In this document: positions 15,280 through 23,878 of the stretch, piece after piece | Layout of the letters: the number at the start of each line of letters is the position of its first letter | Position numbering within the stretch: position 1 is the stretch's first letter | Translations under genes and position numbers: made by a program | Notes under the pieces: model-generated | Database searches by the model: none | Seen by the model: only the letters and a program-made list of their open reading frames with translations | What the model was told of the DNA's origin: nothing | Source: Pseudobutyrivibrio sp. UBA1225 | GTDB taxonomy: Bacteria > Bacillota > Clostridia > Lachnospirales > Lachnospiraceae | Direction of reading: 5' to 3' | Assembly (NCBI GenBank): GCA_002309345.1 | Contig: DBWZ01000017.1 | Location: 1 to 29,404 of the forward strand | Length of the DNA: 29,404 bases

Positions 15280-15325
15280 GCGTGAAGATTTCAAAAAAAA
15301 ATGTTTTTTTTGTGAATTTAGACGC
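15280..15325. other. Long imperfect AT-rich hairpin after uvrA
   Basis: GCGT...ATTTCA with eight or nine A can pair with eight or nine T and TGAATTT...ACGC, giving an almost continuous stem of about 20 pairs. It lies just after the uvrA stop codon and is the only candidate transcript end for uvrB-uvrA, though it is not a canonical GC-rich terminator. Confidence 0.45.
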
Positions 15326-15342
15326 AATTGTAAATTTGAGGT

Positions 15343-18165
15343 TTACAAGTAGTCCTTAAGATATTGACCCGTATAGCTCTTCTTCACTTTCACTATATCC
15401 TCAGGGGTTCCCTTGGCAATTACGGTACCTCCCCTATCACCTCCATCAGGTCCCATATCGATAATATAGTCAGCACATTTAATAACATCTAGGTTGTGTT
15501 CTATTACTACAACCGTATTTCCGGAGTCGGATAACTTGCGCATAATCTCCACAAGTTTATTGACGTCCTCAAAGTGAAGACCTGTTGTTGGCTCATCTAA
15601 GATGTAGATGGTCTTGCCAGTTGCTCTACGGGAAAGCTCTGTCGCAAGCTTGATACGCTGAGCCTCGCCTCCTGACAAGGTTGTACTTGGCTGGCCAAGT
15701 TTGATGTAGCCCAAGCCGACATCATACAAGCATTGAATCTTATTCAAGATACTTGGAACGTTCTTGAAAAATTCAACTGCCTCCTCCACTGTCATATCTA
15801 GAACATCGTAGATATTTTTACCTTTATAATGAACCTCCAAGGTTTCGCGATTATATCTCTTGCCACCGCAAACTTCACATGGCACGTAAACATCTGGCAG
15901 GAAATGCATCTCAATTTTGATGATACCATCACCTGAACATGCTTCGCATCGACCACCCTTTACATTAAAAGAGAATCGACCTTTTTTGTATCCACGCTCT
16001 TTTGCCTCTGTTGTTCCGGCGAACAAGTCTCGGATTAAATCAAATACTCCTGTGTATGTGGCTGGATTTGACCGAGGCGTGCGTCCTATAGGGGACTGAT
16101 TAATGTCTATAACCTTATCCAAAGCTTCGGTTCCCAAAATATCATCGTGCTTTCCTGATACCTTGCGGGCACGATTTAGTCTCTTTGCCAAATCCTTGTA
16201 TAGGATCTCGTTTATAAGAGAACTCTTTCCAGAACCAGACACTCCTGTAACTACGGTCATGATTCCAAGTGGAATATCAACATCGATATTCTTGAGGTTG
16301 TGTTCTCTCGCTCCCTTTATGGTAATCCATCCCTGAGGCTTACGTCGTTCCTTTGGTACAGGTATGCAAAGCTTTCCGCTGAGATATTGGCCAGTGATTG
16401 AGTCTGGACACGCCATAATCTCTTTTGGAGTTCCAGCTGCAATGACTTCTCCACCTTCCTTGCCGGCACGAGGGCCGATGTCCACAATATAATCTGCAGC
16501 CTTCATAGTATCGGCGTCATGCTCGACAACTATCAGGGTATTTCCCAAGTCTCGCAATCCCTTTAGAGATGCCAAAAGCTTGTCGTTATCCTTTTGGTGA
16601 AGACCGATTGACGGCTCGTCCAAAATGTAAGCAACACCAACTAAGCCTGAACCAATCTGGGTCGCCAAGCGGATTCGCTGAGCCTCTCCACCTGAAAGGG
16701 ATGCTGTGGCTCGACTAAGAGTAAGATAGTCTAGCCCCACATCTACCATAAACTTTAATCGATTTCTTATTTCTTTTAAGACCACAGCACCAATCTTCTT
16801 TTGCTGTTCGGTAAGCGCAAGATTATCCATCAAATCATAGAGCTCACGAACTGGATACTGGGTCATTTCAAATATGTTTCTATCTGCGATAGTTACAGCT
16901 AGAGATTCCTTTTTTAGACGTTGACCGTGACAGCAAGGGCATTCACTGTAAAACATGAATTCTTCGTATTCACGTTTCTGGTTTTCGGAAAATGTCTCCT
17001 TATATCTACGATTAACGTTTTCAATTAAGCCTTCGAAGATTGTTGGATAAATTCCGCGTCCACGCTGGCCTTCGTAGTGTACATCCACCGAACGGTCAAA
17101 GCCATGGATAAACATGTGACGAATATTCTCTGGCAAATCCTTGTAAGGAGTATCTAGTGAAAAATCGTATTCCCTTGCAAGAGCTTCAAGCAAAGCGTGG
17201 GCAAAGCTAGAAGGTTTGTTTGATGACTGCCACCCCATAACCTGGACACAACCCTCGTTAAAGGAAAGCTTTTTGTCTGGAATCATGAGGTCTTCGTCGA
17301 ATTCCATCTTGTAGCCTAAGCCAAAACACTCTGGGCAGGCGCCGAATGGATTGTTAAAAGAAAAGCTGCGAGGTTCAATCTCATCAATACTGATTCCACA
17401 ATCTGGGCATGAAAATCCTTCCGAAAAACGGATAGGTTCTCCTTCTATCACATCGACAATCATCAGCCCGTCTGCAAGCTTGAGTACAGCTTCGATGGAA
17501 TCTGTAAGACGCTTTTCGATGCCTTCTTTTATTACGAGTCTATCGACCACAATCTCGATGTTGTGCTTTATATTTTTATCTAACGTAATCTCTTCTGATA
17601 GGTCGTATACGCTTCCATCTACGTTTACACGAACGTAGCCAGATTTCTTTGCCTTTTCAAATAGCTTTTCATGTGTACCCTTGCGACCTCTGACAACCGG
17701 CGCAAGAAGCTGAATCTTGGTGCGCTCTGGCAAAGCCATGATAACATCTACCATCTGATCGACAGTCTGCTTGCTGATTGGTTTGCCGCAATTTGGGCAG
17801 TGAGGGACACCGCATCTCGCATAGAGAAGACGCATGTAATCATAGATCTCAGTTACTGTACCAACAGTAGAACGTGGGTTGTGGTTGGTACTCTTTTGGT
17901 CGATGGAAATAGCTGGCGGCATACCTTCCATGTGCTCAACATTTGGCTTTTCCATCTGGCCTAAGAACTGACGAGCATAGGATGAAAGAGATTCCATGTA
18001 ACGTCTTTGCCCCTCTGCGAATATAGTGTCAAAGGCTAGAGATGATTTCCCTGAACCGGATAGTCCTGTTAGCACAACGAACTCATCGCGGGGTATGTCT
18101 ATGCTGATGTTTTTAAGGTTGTGCTCGTTGGCGCCTTTGATTTTAATGTATTTTCGTTCTTTCAT
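15343..18165 (-). CDS. uvrA: Excinuclease ABC subunit A
   Basis: 940 residues, normal length. The damage-recognition ATPase of nucleotide excision repair, acting with UvrB. Two ABC ATPase halves are plain: Walker A GLSGSGKSSL near the N-terminus and GVSGSGKSSL in the second half, with signatures LSGGEAQRIRLATQIGSG and LSGGEAQRIKLATELSRR and Walker B motifs AYILDEPSIGLH and IYILDEPTTGLH. Zinc-binding cysteine pairs are seen in CPNCGKPI, CPDCGISI, CPECFGLG, CEACSGDG and CEVCGGKRY. It follows uvrB by 13 bases as one operon. Confidence 0.98.
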   Translation of the reverse strand: MKERKYIKIKGANEHNLKNISIDIPRDEFVVLTGLSGSGKSSLAFDTIFAEGQRRYMESLSSYARQFLGQMEKPNVEHMEGMPPAISIDQKSTNHNPRSTVGTVTEIYDYMRLLYARCGVPHCPNCGKPISKQTVDQMVDVIMALPERTKIQLLAPVVRGRKGTHEKLFEKAKKSGYVRVNVDGSVYDLSEEITLDKNIKHNIEIVVDRLVIKEGIEKRLTDSIEAVLKLADGLMIVDVIEGEPIRFSEGFSCPDCGISIDEIEPRSFSFNNPFGACPECFGLGYKMEFDEDLMIPDKKLSFNEGCVQVMGWQSSNKPSSFAHALLEALAREYDFSLDTPYKDLPENIRHMFIHGFDRSVDVHYEGQRGRGIYPTIFEGLIENVNRRYKETFSENQKREYEEFMFYSECPCCHGQRLKKESLAVTIADRNIFEMTQYPVRELYDLMDNLALTEQQKKIGAVVLKEIRNRLKFMVDVGLDYLTLSRATASLSGGEAQRIRLATQIGSGLVGVAYILDEPSIGLHQKDNDKLLASLKGLRDLGNTLIVVEHDADTMKAADYIVDIGPRAGKEGGEVIAAGTPKEIMACPDSITGQYLSGKLCIPVPKERRKPQGWITIKGAREHNLKNIDVDIPLGIMTVVTGVSGSGKSSLINEILYKDLAKRLNRARKVSGKHDDILGTEALDKVIDINQSPIGRTPRSNPATYTGVFDLIRDLFAGTTEAKERGYKKGRFSFNVKGGRCEACSGDGIIKIEMHFLPDVYVPCEVCGGKRYNRETLEVHYKGKNIYDVLDMTVEEAVEFFKNVPSILNKIQCLYDVGLGYIKLGQPSTTLSGGEAQRIKLATELSRRATGKTIYILDEPTTGLHFEDVNKLVEIMRKLSDSGNTVVVIEHNLDVIKCADYIIDMGPDGGDRGGTVIAKGTPEDIVKVKKSYTGQYLKDYL

Positions 18166-18178
18166 TTGTACCTCATTA

Positions 18179-20155
18179 TTATTCTTGTAACATATTCTTT
18201 AGTTCGACCATCTTGTCACGGTACTCGGCGGCAGCTTCGAAGTTGAGCTCGGCCGCAGCCTTCTTCATCTTCTTTTGGATATCCGCGATGAGTTTTTCAA
18301 GCTCTTGCTTGTCCATCTCTTCTGGGTCTTTCTTGAACTGCATTTCTTTCTTGGCAATCTGCTTTGAAATAGAAATAAGCTCTCGGACAGACTTTTGAAT
18401 AGTCTGCGGAGTGATACCATTGGCCTCGTTGTAGGCTTGCTGGATTTCGCGACGACGCTTGGTCTCTGAAATAGCCTTTTCCATAGATTCAGTGATTGTA
18501 TCAGCATACATTATAACATGACCTTCCGAATTTCGCGCAGCACGACCTATTGTCTGAATCAAAGAGCGTTCACTTCGAAGGAAGCCCTCTTTATCAGCAT
18601 CCAAAATTGCCACAAGGGTAATCTCTGGAATGTCCAATCCCTCGCGAAGAAGGTTGATGCCGACAAGAACATCGAATACATCAAGACGCAAATCTCGGAT
18701 GATTTCGGCTCGCTCCATGGTGTCGATATCCGAATGCATGTATTTGACTCTCACTCCAAGCTCTGCCAAGTAATCTGTCAAATCCTCAGCCATCCTCTTG
18801 GTGAGAGTTGTAATCATAACCTTGTGCTTTTTAGCTGTTTCCTTTTTGATTTCGCTGTATAAGTCATCAATCTGACCCTCTACAGGGCGAACCTCCACCT
18901 CCGGATCAAGCAGACCAGTTGGTCGGATGACCTGCTCAGTGCGAAGCATCTCATGTTCTTCCTCGTAGTCCCCCGGGGTTGCAGATACAAACATCATCTG
19001 ATCTATTTTGGATTCGAACTCTCCGAAGTTTAGAGGTCGGTTGTCTAACGCAGATGGAAGTCTGAAACCATACTCCACTAGAGTGCGCTTTCTGGCTTGG
19101 TCGCCGGCAAACATTCCGCGGACCTGAGGCAGGGTGATATGACTCTCGTCAACAATGATAAGGAAATCATCACCGAAATAGTCGATTAGACACTTTGGCG
19201 GTTCCCCAGGCTTTTGATTGGTCATGTGACGACTGTAGTTTTCGATGCCAGAGCAGAAGCCTGTCTCACGAAGCATCTCTATGTCAAAATTGGTGCGCTC
19301 TGCAACTCGTTGCGCCTCAATTAGCTTGTCTTCCGATTTGAAATATTTAACCCGCTCTTCCAATTCGGCTTCGATGCTTGCGCAAGCCGAGTTAATCTTG
19401 TCCTGCGGGATAACGTAGTGACTTGCTGGAAAGATAGCCACGTGCTCTAGCTCGCGGCGCACCTGTCCCGTCATGATATCTGTCTCGCAGATTCTATCAA
19501 TCTCATCTCCAAAAAACTCGATTCGGATTGCATAGTCCTTGGTGACAGCAGGTATAACCTCTAGGGTGTCGCCACGGACTCTAAACGTGCCACGGTCAAA
19601 ATCCATGTCGTTGCGCATGTACTGGATATTGATGAGCTCGTGAATGACATCATCTCTATCTTTGAAATCGCCTGGGCGCAGAGAAACCATCATGTTCTGG
19701 AAATCGTCCGGCTCACCGATACCGTAAATGCAAGATACCGAAGATACGATAATAACGTCACGTCGCTCTGACAAGGATGCAGTGGCTGATAGACGAAGCT
19801 TGTCTATCTCGTCGTTGATGGAAGAATCCTTGGCAATATAAGTATCAGTGCTTGGCACATAAGCCTCCGGCTGATAGTAGTCGTAGTAGCTGACAAAGTA
19901 TTCAACTGCATTTTCCGGGAAGAACTCTTTAAACTCTGAGTAGAGCTGACCAGCCAAAGTCTTGTTATGTGCAATGATGAGTGTAGGCTTGTTGAGCTGC
20001 TCGATAACATTTGCCATGGTAAAAGTCTTGCCTGAGCCAGTGACACCTAGCAGTGTCTGCATCTGGTTGCCCTCTTGGAATCCTTTAACTAAATCGGCTA
20101 TCGCCTGAGGCTGGTCGCCAGTAGGCTTATATTCGGAATGTAGTTTAAAATCCAT
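18179..20155 (-). CDS. uvrB: Excinuclease ABC subunit B
   Basis: 658 residues, normal length. Receives damaged DNA from UvrA, checks the lesion and recruits UvrC. Walker A GVTGSGKTFTMANVI, the beta-hairpin motif SYYDYYQPEAYVPSTDTYI, the helicase motifs IIVDESHITLPQ, MFVSATPG, GINLLREGLDIPE and QTIGRAARN are present. The C-terminal UVR domain (AAAELNFEAAAEYRDKM) is intact. It is the first gene of the uvrB-uvrA operon. I see no SOS (LexA) box in the short gap upstream. Confidence 0.98.
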   Translation of the reverse strand: MDFKLHSEYKPTGDQPQAIADLVKGFQEGNQMQTLLGVTGSGKTFTMANVIEQLNKPTLIIAHNKTLAGQLYSEFKEFFPENAVEYFVSYYDYYQPEAYVPSTDTYIAKDSSINDEIDKLRLSATASLSERRDVIIVSSVSCIYGIGEPDDFQNMMVSLRPGDFKDRDDVIHELINIQYMRNDMDFDRGTFRVRGDTLEVIPAVTKDYAIRIEFFGDEIDRICETDIMTGQVRRELEHVAIFPASHYVIPQDKINSACASIEAELEERVKYFKSEDKLIEAQRVAERTNFDIEMLRETGFCSGIENYSRHMTNQKPGEPPKCLIDYFGDDFLIIVDESHITLPQVRGMFAGDQARKRTLVEYGFRLPSALDNRPLNFGEFESKIDQMMFVSATPGDYEEEHEMLRTEQVIRPTGLLDPEVEVRPVEGQIDDLYSEIKKETAKKHKVMITTLTKRMAEDLTDYLAELGVRVKYMHSDIDTMERAEIIRDLRLDVFDVLVGINLLREGLDIPEITLVAILDADKEGFLRSERSLIQTIGRAARNSEGHVIMYADTITESMEKAISETKRRREIQQAYNEANGITPQTIQKSVRELISISKQIAKKEMQFKKDPEEMDKQELEKLIADIQKKMKKAAAELNFEAAAEYRDKMVELKNMLQE

Positions 20156-20175
20156 AATGATCCTCTAAAAAATGA

Positions 20176-20204
20176 ATTATGATTTCTGAAAAAACACTGC
20201 CCAA
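20176..20204 (-). promoter_or_regulatory. Possible uvrB promoter embedded in the preceding terminator
   Basis: TTGGGC, 17 bases, then CATAAT on the minus strand. The -35 lies inside the terminator hairpin of the SPFH gene and the leader would be only about 14 bases. The gap is so short that any promoter of uvrB must overlap the terminator, unless uvrB is read by read-through. Confidence 0.4.
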
Positions 20205-20223
20205 CCCTAGGGTTAAGCAGTGT
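20189..20223 (-). terminator. Terminator of the SPFH gene
   Basis: ACACTGC/GCAGTGT forms the lower stem and AACCC/GGGTT the upper stem, followed on the minus strand by six T. It starts about 18 bases after the stop codon. Confidence 0.9.
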
Positions 20224-20240
20224 CTAGATGTTTCTATTAT

Positions 20241-21260
20241 TTAGATTTTATCAAAATCTACATGTTCATTTGCGAAGTGCTTTGTTGTCTCGCTTTTTTC
20301 AGCATCGTTGCAGCAAGGATCCTCCTTCTTTGGCGCAGGCTTCTTTGTAGCCGAACCATCAACTGGAGTGTTGTTTCCAAATCCAAGCATCTCTGTCTTA
20401 AATGTCAAATCTGCGGCTGCATCTGCAAGATCTGTAGGAACAACAATCTTTGTTGCACGTCCATCGCCAAGCTTTGAAAGTGCCTCAAGCTTTTTGATTA
20501 GAAGAACTCTCTCGTCCATGTTTGCTTCCTTGAGCATCTCGATACCGCGAGCCTCTGCCTCGTATACAAGACGGATTGACTCAGCCTGACCTGTTGCACG
20601 TGCGATAGCAGCATCTCTTTCGGCTTCTGCCTTAAGCACGAGCGCCTGCTTGTCACCTTCGGCTCTAGTGATAGATGCCTGCTTGTGACCCTCTGCCTCA
20701 AGAAGAGTCTCACGACGATCACGCTCAGCCTTCATCTGTTTCTCCATTGAACGCTGAATCTCTTCTGGTGGAATGATGTTCTTAAGCTCAACACGACCAA
20801 CCTTGATTCCCCAAGGATCTGTAGCTTCATCAAGAATAACTCTCATCTTTGAGTTGATGTTATCACGTGATGTAAGTGTCTGATCAAGCTCAAGCTCACC
20901 AACTAGGTTACGAAGAGTTGTTGCTGTAAGATTTTCAAGAGCAAGGATTGGTCGCTCTGCGCCGTATGCGTAAAGCTTTGGATCCTGAACCTTGAAGTAA
21001 ACTACAGTATCAATCTTCATGATAACGTTATCCTTGGTGATAACATCCTGTGGTGGAAAGTCTGCAACCTGTTCCTTTAAAGAAACCTTTCTTGCAACTC
21101 TCTGAATAAATGGGATGATAACATGAAAACCTGCCTGTAAGCTACCATGATACTTACCTAAGTTTTCAATAACGAATACGTATCCCTGTGGAACGATTCG
21201 AATACCCATTATGAGTAAAACAACAATGATTAGAATAATAGCCGCTGTAAACGCTCCCAT
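20241..21260 (-). CDS. SPFH/Band 7 (stomatin/prohibitin-like) membrane protein
   Basis: 339 residues. One N-terminal membrane segment (about 4-20) is followed by the SPFH domain (about 23-190: VPQGYVFVIENLGKYHGSLQAGFHVIIPF, VITKDNVIMKIDTVVYFKVQDP, TLRNLVGELELDQTLTSRD, WGIKVGRVELKNI). A charged alanine/glutamate-rich coiled coil (about 190-260) then mediates oligomerisation. Such proteins form large ring assemblies in membrane microdomains and act as scaffolds for proteases. The C-terminal 50 residues are unstructured and contain a CC pair (PKKEDPCCNDAEK). No NfeD-type gene, the frequent partner, is adjacent. GGAGG precedes the start. The leader holds a small hairpin CCTGAT/ATCAGG (21285-21307). 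Confidence 0.92.
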   Translation of the reverse strand: MGAFTAAIILIIVVLLIMGIRIVPQGYVFVIENLGKYHGSLQAGFHVIIPFIQRVARKVSLKEQVADFPPQDVITKDNVIMKIDTVVYFKVQDPKLYAYGAERPILALENLTATTLRNLVGELELDQTLTSRDNINSKMRVILDEATDPWGIKVGRVELKNIIPPEEIQRSMEKQMKAERDRRETLLEAEGHKQASITRAEGDKQALVLKAEAERDAAIARATGQAESIRLVYEAEARGIEMLKEANMDERVLLIKKLEALSKLGDGRATKIVVPTDLADAAADLTFKTEMLGFGNNTPVDGSATKKPAPKKEDPCCNDAEKSETTKHFANEHVDFDKI

Positions 21261-21389
21261 CTCTGTCCTCCTAAATTCTTTACTCCTGATAAGCGATGCA
21301 AATCAGGTAGATATTTTTGCCCATGTAATGGACTTTTTTATCAATTATAAAGCTTTGGGGAGGATTTTTCTACTAAAATCGTTTACTAT

Positions 21390-23570
21390 TTATCCATGCA
21401 GGCTTGGTGAGTGATTTGCAGGATACTTTCCCTTCTGTGACCTTGTAGACTCTTCATACTCATTAGACTTCATGATAGGACTGTTATTCACCGGGCTATC
21501 TGGCGATGAGATGTTATATTTCTTATTCATAAGTTCTTCTATTTTTGTCACTTTCACATTTTGTCTGTTTTCATTTTGTCTGTTTTCATTTTTTCTTTCA
21601 AATGTTTTTGTTTTTGGTTTTGATACATACTCTATCGAATATCTTTTATGATTTCCTTCTGAATTAAGGCCCTTTACCAACTCACTCATATAGTCATTAT
21701 AGGTAGTGTTTACATGATAATATGCATCTGAGCCGTCTCCTATTAATTCGGAGAAAATTTTTTTATCTGATTTGGGTGATTCTTCAAATTCTTCTATGCT
21801 CTTTATAGTATCATTAATATCTTTTGATTCAACTTTATATATTGTTATATATTCAGTTAAAGCTTTATTAATAGCATTTAAATCATTATCCTTTTTATGC
21901 TCAAACACAGTTTTATTAACATTCATTGCATATTCAACATCCTCATCTAATAATTCAATTGGAAACTCTTTATCATTTTTTTCAAGCTTCCTAATAAGAT
22001 GTTGTTTCCTAATATTTATCCCCAACTCAACGAAGTCTTTTATCTCATTCTCTATAGTCTCTACATTTATAACTCTATATTTTAACAAAAAATAACTTTC
22101 CTTTATTTTTGTTTTTATATCCTGTAATTCATCTAATATGAATTCTCTTTTCTTATTAAAGTCCAATATATTCCGTTCACATTCTTTATACCATTTCTTA
22201 ACATCAGAAATAGAATCACCCTTTATATATTCTTTTGTGAAAAAATCATGCGCAAGCGCAAGATACGTCAATCTTGCATCTATTTCTTTCGATATTCCAA
22301 CCAAATTTTCCACCTGTTCCTTAAGATTGGACATTGCACTACTATTTTTTAATTGACTAAATGATTTTTCCATGTAGCTTAAATATCTTTTATATTCTTT
22401 TAATGTTCTATCTATACTATAATTCGTTTTTAATAATTCTATATAATTATTTTTAAATGTTTCTTTCTTTATTATATCTGTCAACAGACTTCTAGAGTCA
22501 TTATTCTCTCCTAATTTTGAAGACCCTGACATATTTTCTTGTATAACATCTTCATTAGCTGCGATATTCGAATCTGTTTCCTCAACAGGATTATTGTTCT
22601 CTAGTTCTGACTCTCTTTTTGATAAATCAGCGACTGTTTCTTGAATTGGCTCTGTAGTCTCCTGTGTTTTTTCTGCATTTCCCGCCCCTGCAGATTCTAC
22701 TGGGGTCTCTGGTGCTACCCCCTGTCCGGCACCATGAGATATAATTTCTGTGCCTCCGCCTTCAGAAGTTGCAGGCGAATTACCAAATTCATACACCTTA
22801 AGATTATTGTCAAAACGTATCCTTTTTTCGTCCTGCCTGTCTCTATTCCTCACTTTCTCCATCTCGCCCTTTAAGCCATCATTCAACTTTGAAGTATTAT
22901 AAAATGTATTTTTATGTATTATGTCTCTTTCGACATCATTATACATAGCTTCCAACTCCCTAACTTTTTGATATGACGCTTCATCATCATACTCGAACAC
23001 AGGAGAAGCAGTAGGCTCCGCATATCGCATTTCTGATGACCGTCCATTTGTCTGCATATTGCTCTCTACTATGTCTTCAACATTTAGTGCTAAGTCTTGC
23101 GCCTGTTGTGAATCTCCTGGTGTGCTTTGCACCTGTTGTAAATCTTCTGAAGCGCCTTGTTCTTGCCCTTTATTATCTAATTGTTCTATATTCGACTCTA
23201 CAGTATTATATTCATTTACAATTTTCTTAATATCTCCTAAAGAAATTATTCGATTATCATTTATATCTTGTACATCTTTTTTTATTTTATCTAATTGTCC
23301 TATTAGATTATCATACGCTTTTAATCTATTATCACGCATTTCTTGATTATCTTCTTTATTTGTTGTTTCTTCATTTATTGCTTTTTTAGCTGATTGTAAT
23401 TGTTTAAGGGTCGAATCTATCTTTCCAATTAGTATATCGGGGTCTTTAATATATTCTATCAATTTATCATTCACGCCGTTCACATTGCTTGACTCATTAT
23501 TTTGTGCATTGCCTTCTTGGCTAGTATTTCCCATAACTCCTTCTTGTTCAATATTGCTAAAATCTGACAT
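21390..23570 (-). CDS. Unknown large AT-rich, low-complexity/helical protein (726 residues)
   Basis: I do not recognise this protein. No signal peptide or membrane segment is seen. Residues 1-30 are N/S/Q-rich. 35-135 are helical and charged. 136-160 contain a repeat (LQQVQSTPGD, SQQAQ). 180-260 are mixed and end with NLKVYEFGNSP. 268-350 are a glycine-, glutamate- and threonine-rich low-complexity linker. 360-600 are a long helical region (for example RKQHLIRKLEKNDKEFPIELL). 650-726 are a basic and serine-proline-rich tail with NENRQNENRQNVKV and several SP pairs. The start has AAGGAG in its upstream region. It is far more AT-rich than its neighbours and is a single-gene unit with the shared upstream element (23618-23646). 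No terminator is visible after it. The domain-linker-domain layout fits a scaffold or an exported effector, but that is speculation. Confidence 0.8.
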   Translation of the reverse strand: MSDFSNIEQEGVMGNTSQEGNAQNNESSNVNGVNDKLIEYIKDPDILIGKIDSTLKQLQSAKKAINEETTNKEDNQEMRDNRLKAYDNLIGQLDKIKKDVQDINDNRIISLGDIKKIVNEYNTVESNIEQLDNKGQEQGASEDLQQVQSTPGDSQQAQDLALNVEDIVESNMQTNGRSSEMRYAEPTASPVFEYDDEASYQKVRELEAMYNDVERDIIHKNTFYNTSKLNDGLKGEMEKVRNRDRQDEKRIRFDNNLKVYEFGNSPATSEGGGTEIISHGAGQGVAPETPVESAGAGNAEKTQETTEPIQETVADLSKRESELENNNPVEETDSNIAANEDVIQENMSGSSKLGENNDSRSLLTDIIKKETFKNNYIELLKTNYSIDRTLKEYKRYLSYMEKSFSQLKNSSAMSNLKEQVENLVGISKEIDARLTYLALAHDFFTKEYIKGDSISDVKKWYKECERNILDFNKKREFILDELQDIKTKIKESYFLLKYRVINVETIENEIKDFVELGINIRKQHLIRKLEKNDKEFPIELLDEDVEYAMNVNKTVFEHKKDNDLNAINKALTEYITIYKVESKDINDTIKSIEEFEESPKSDKKIFSELIGDGSDAYYHVNTTYNDYMSELVKGLNSEGNHKRYSIEYVSKPKTKTFERKNENRQNENRQNVKVTKIEELMNKKYNISSPDSPVNNSPIMKSNEYEESTRSQKGKYPANHSPSLHG
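21557..21586 (-). repeat. 15-base tandem repeat in the 726-residue gene
   Basis: CATTTTGTCTGTTTT occurs twice in tandem, encoding NENRQ twice, and a third partial copy follows. It is in frame and probably prone to slippage. Confidence 0.85.
23102..23160 (-). repeat. 30-base imperfect tandem repeat in the 726-residue gene
   Basis: Two 30-base units, both beginning CCTGTTGT(G/A)AATCT(C/T)CTG, lie in tandem in frame and encode related ten-residue pieces with QQ. Confidence 0.75.
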
Positions 23571-23617
23571 AGTTTTATTCTCCTTACTTCCTTTGGTTTA
23601 TTTTATTCCTATATATA

Positions 23618-23646
23618 ATTCAATAAAAATCTATTGCTTTTTTCCA
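23618..23646 (-). promoter_or_regulatory. Shared TGGAAAAAA...TTGAAT element, copy 2
   Basis: TGGAAAAAAG is followed by TTGAAT, which ends 47 bases before the ATG of the 726-residue gene. The spacing from GG to the G of TTGAAT is 23 bases, against 21 and 22 in the other two copies. TAAACC lies 17 bases after TTGAAT as a weak -10. Confidence 0.5.
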
Positions 23647-23661
23647 TTTTCACAAAAAAAG

Positions 23662-23692
23662 TCGAGAAATGACTCCTTTTTCGAAAAATGAC
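23662..23692. repeat. Direct repeat TCGAGAAATGAC / TCGAAAAATGAC
   Basis: Two 12-base units differing at one position are spaced 19 bases apart, just upstream of the shared element of the 726-residue gene. The arrangement on nearly the same face of the helix suggests a protein-binding site. It is absent before the other two unknown genes. The rest of 23571-23878 holds the coaBC terminator and nothing else I can name. Confidence 0.45.
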
Positions 23693-23770
23693 CAATAATT
23701 TGATGGTAATACAACTACAAAAGATTTTAGGAGTTGTAATAAGTTATGATACGAGATTGAGAGATAACAT

Positions 23771-23831
23771 AAAAAGCGGCATAGCCAGCAATTTTGCCTA
23801 TGACAAAATTAATCTAGCTCTACCGCTTTTT
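23771..23831 (-). terminator. Long terminator hairpin of coaBC, possibly bidirectional
   Basis: AAAAAGCGG and CCGCTTTTT pair at the base, GTAGAGCTAG pairs with CTGGCTATGC with some G-U pairs, and ATTTTG pairs with CAAAAT near the tip. T-tracts flank both sides of the symmetric structure. Confidence 0.8.
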
Positions 23832-23878
23832 AAAGATTATATTTAGTTTGAAACAGTTCTAGTATTTCAAGACTCAAA

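Noticed and set aside
20156..20190. LexA/SOS box in front of uvrB
   Set aside because: No GAAC...GTTC-type palindrome is present.
23662..23692. Spo0A boxes
   Set aside because: Only partial matches to TGTCGAA, and the spacing is not typical.
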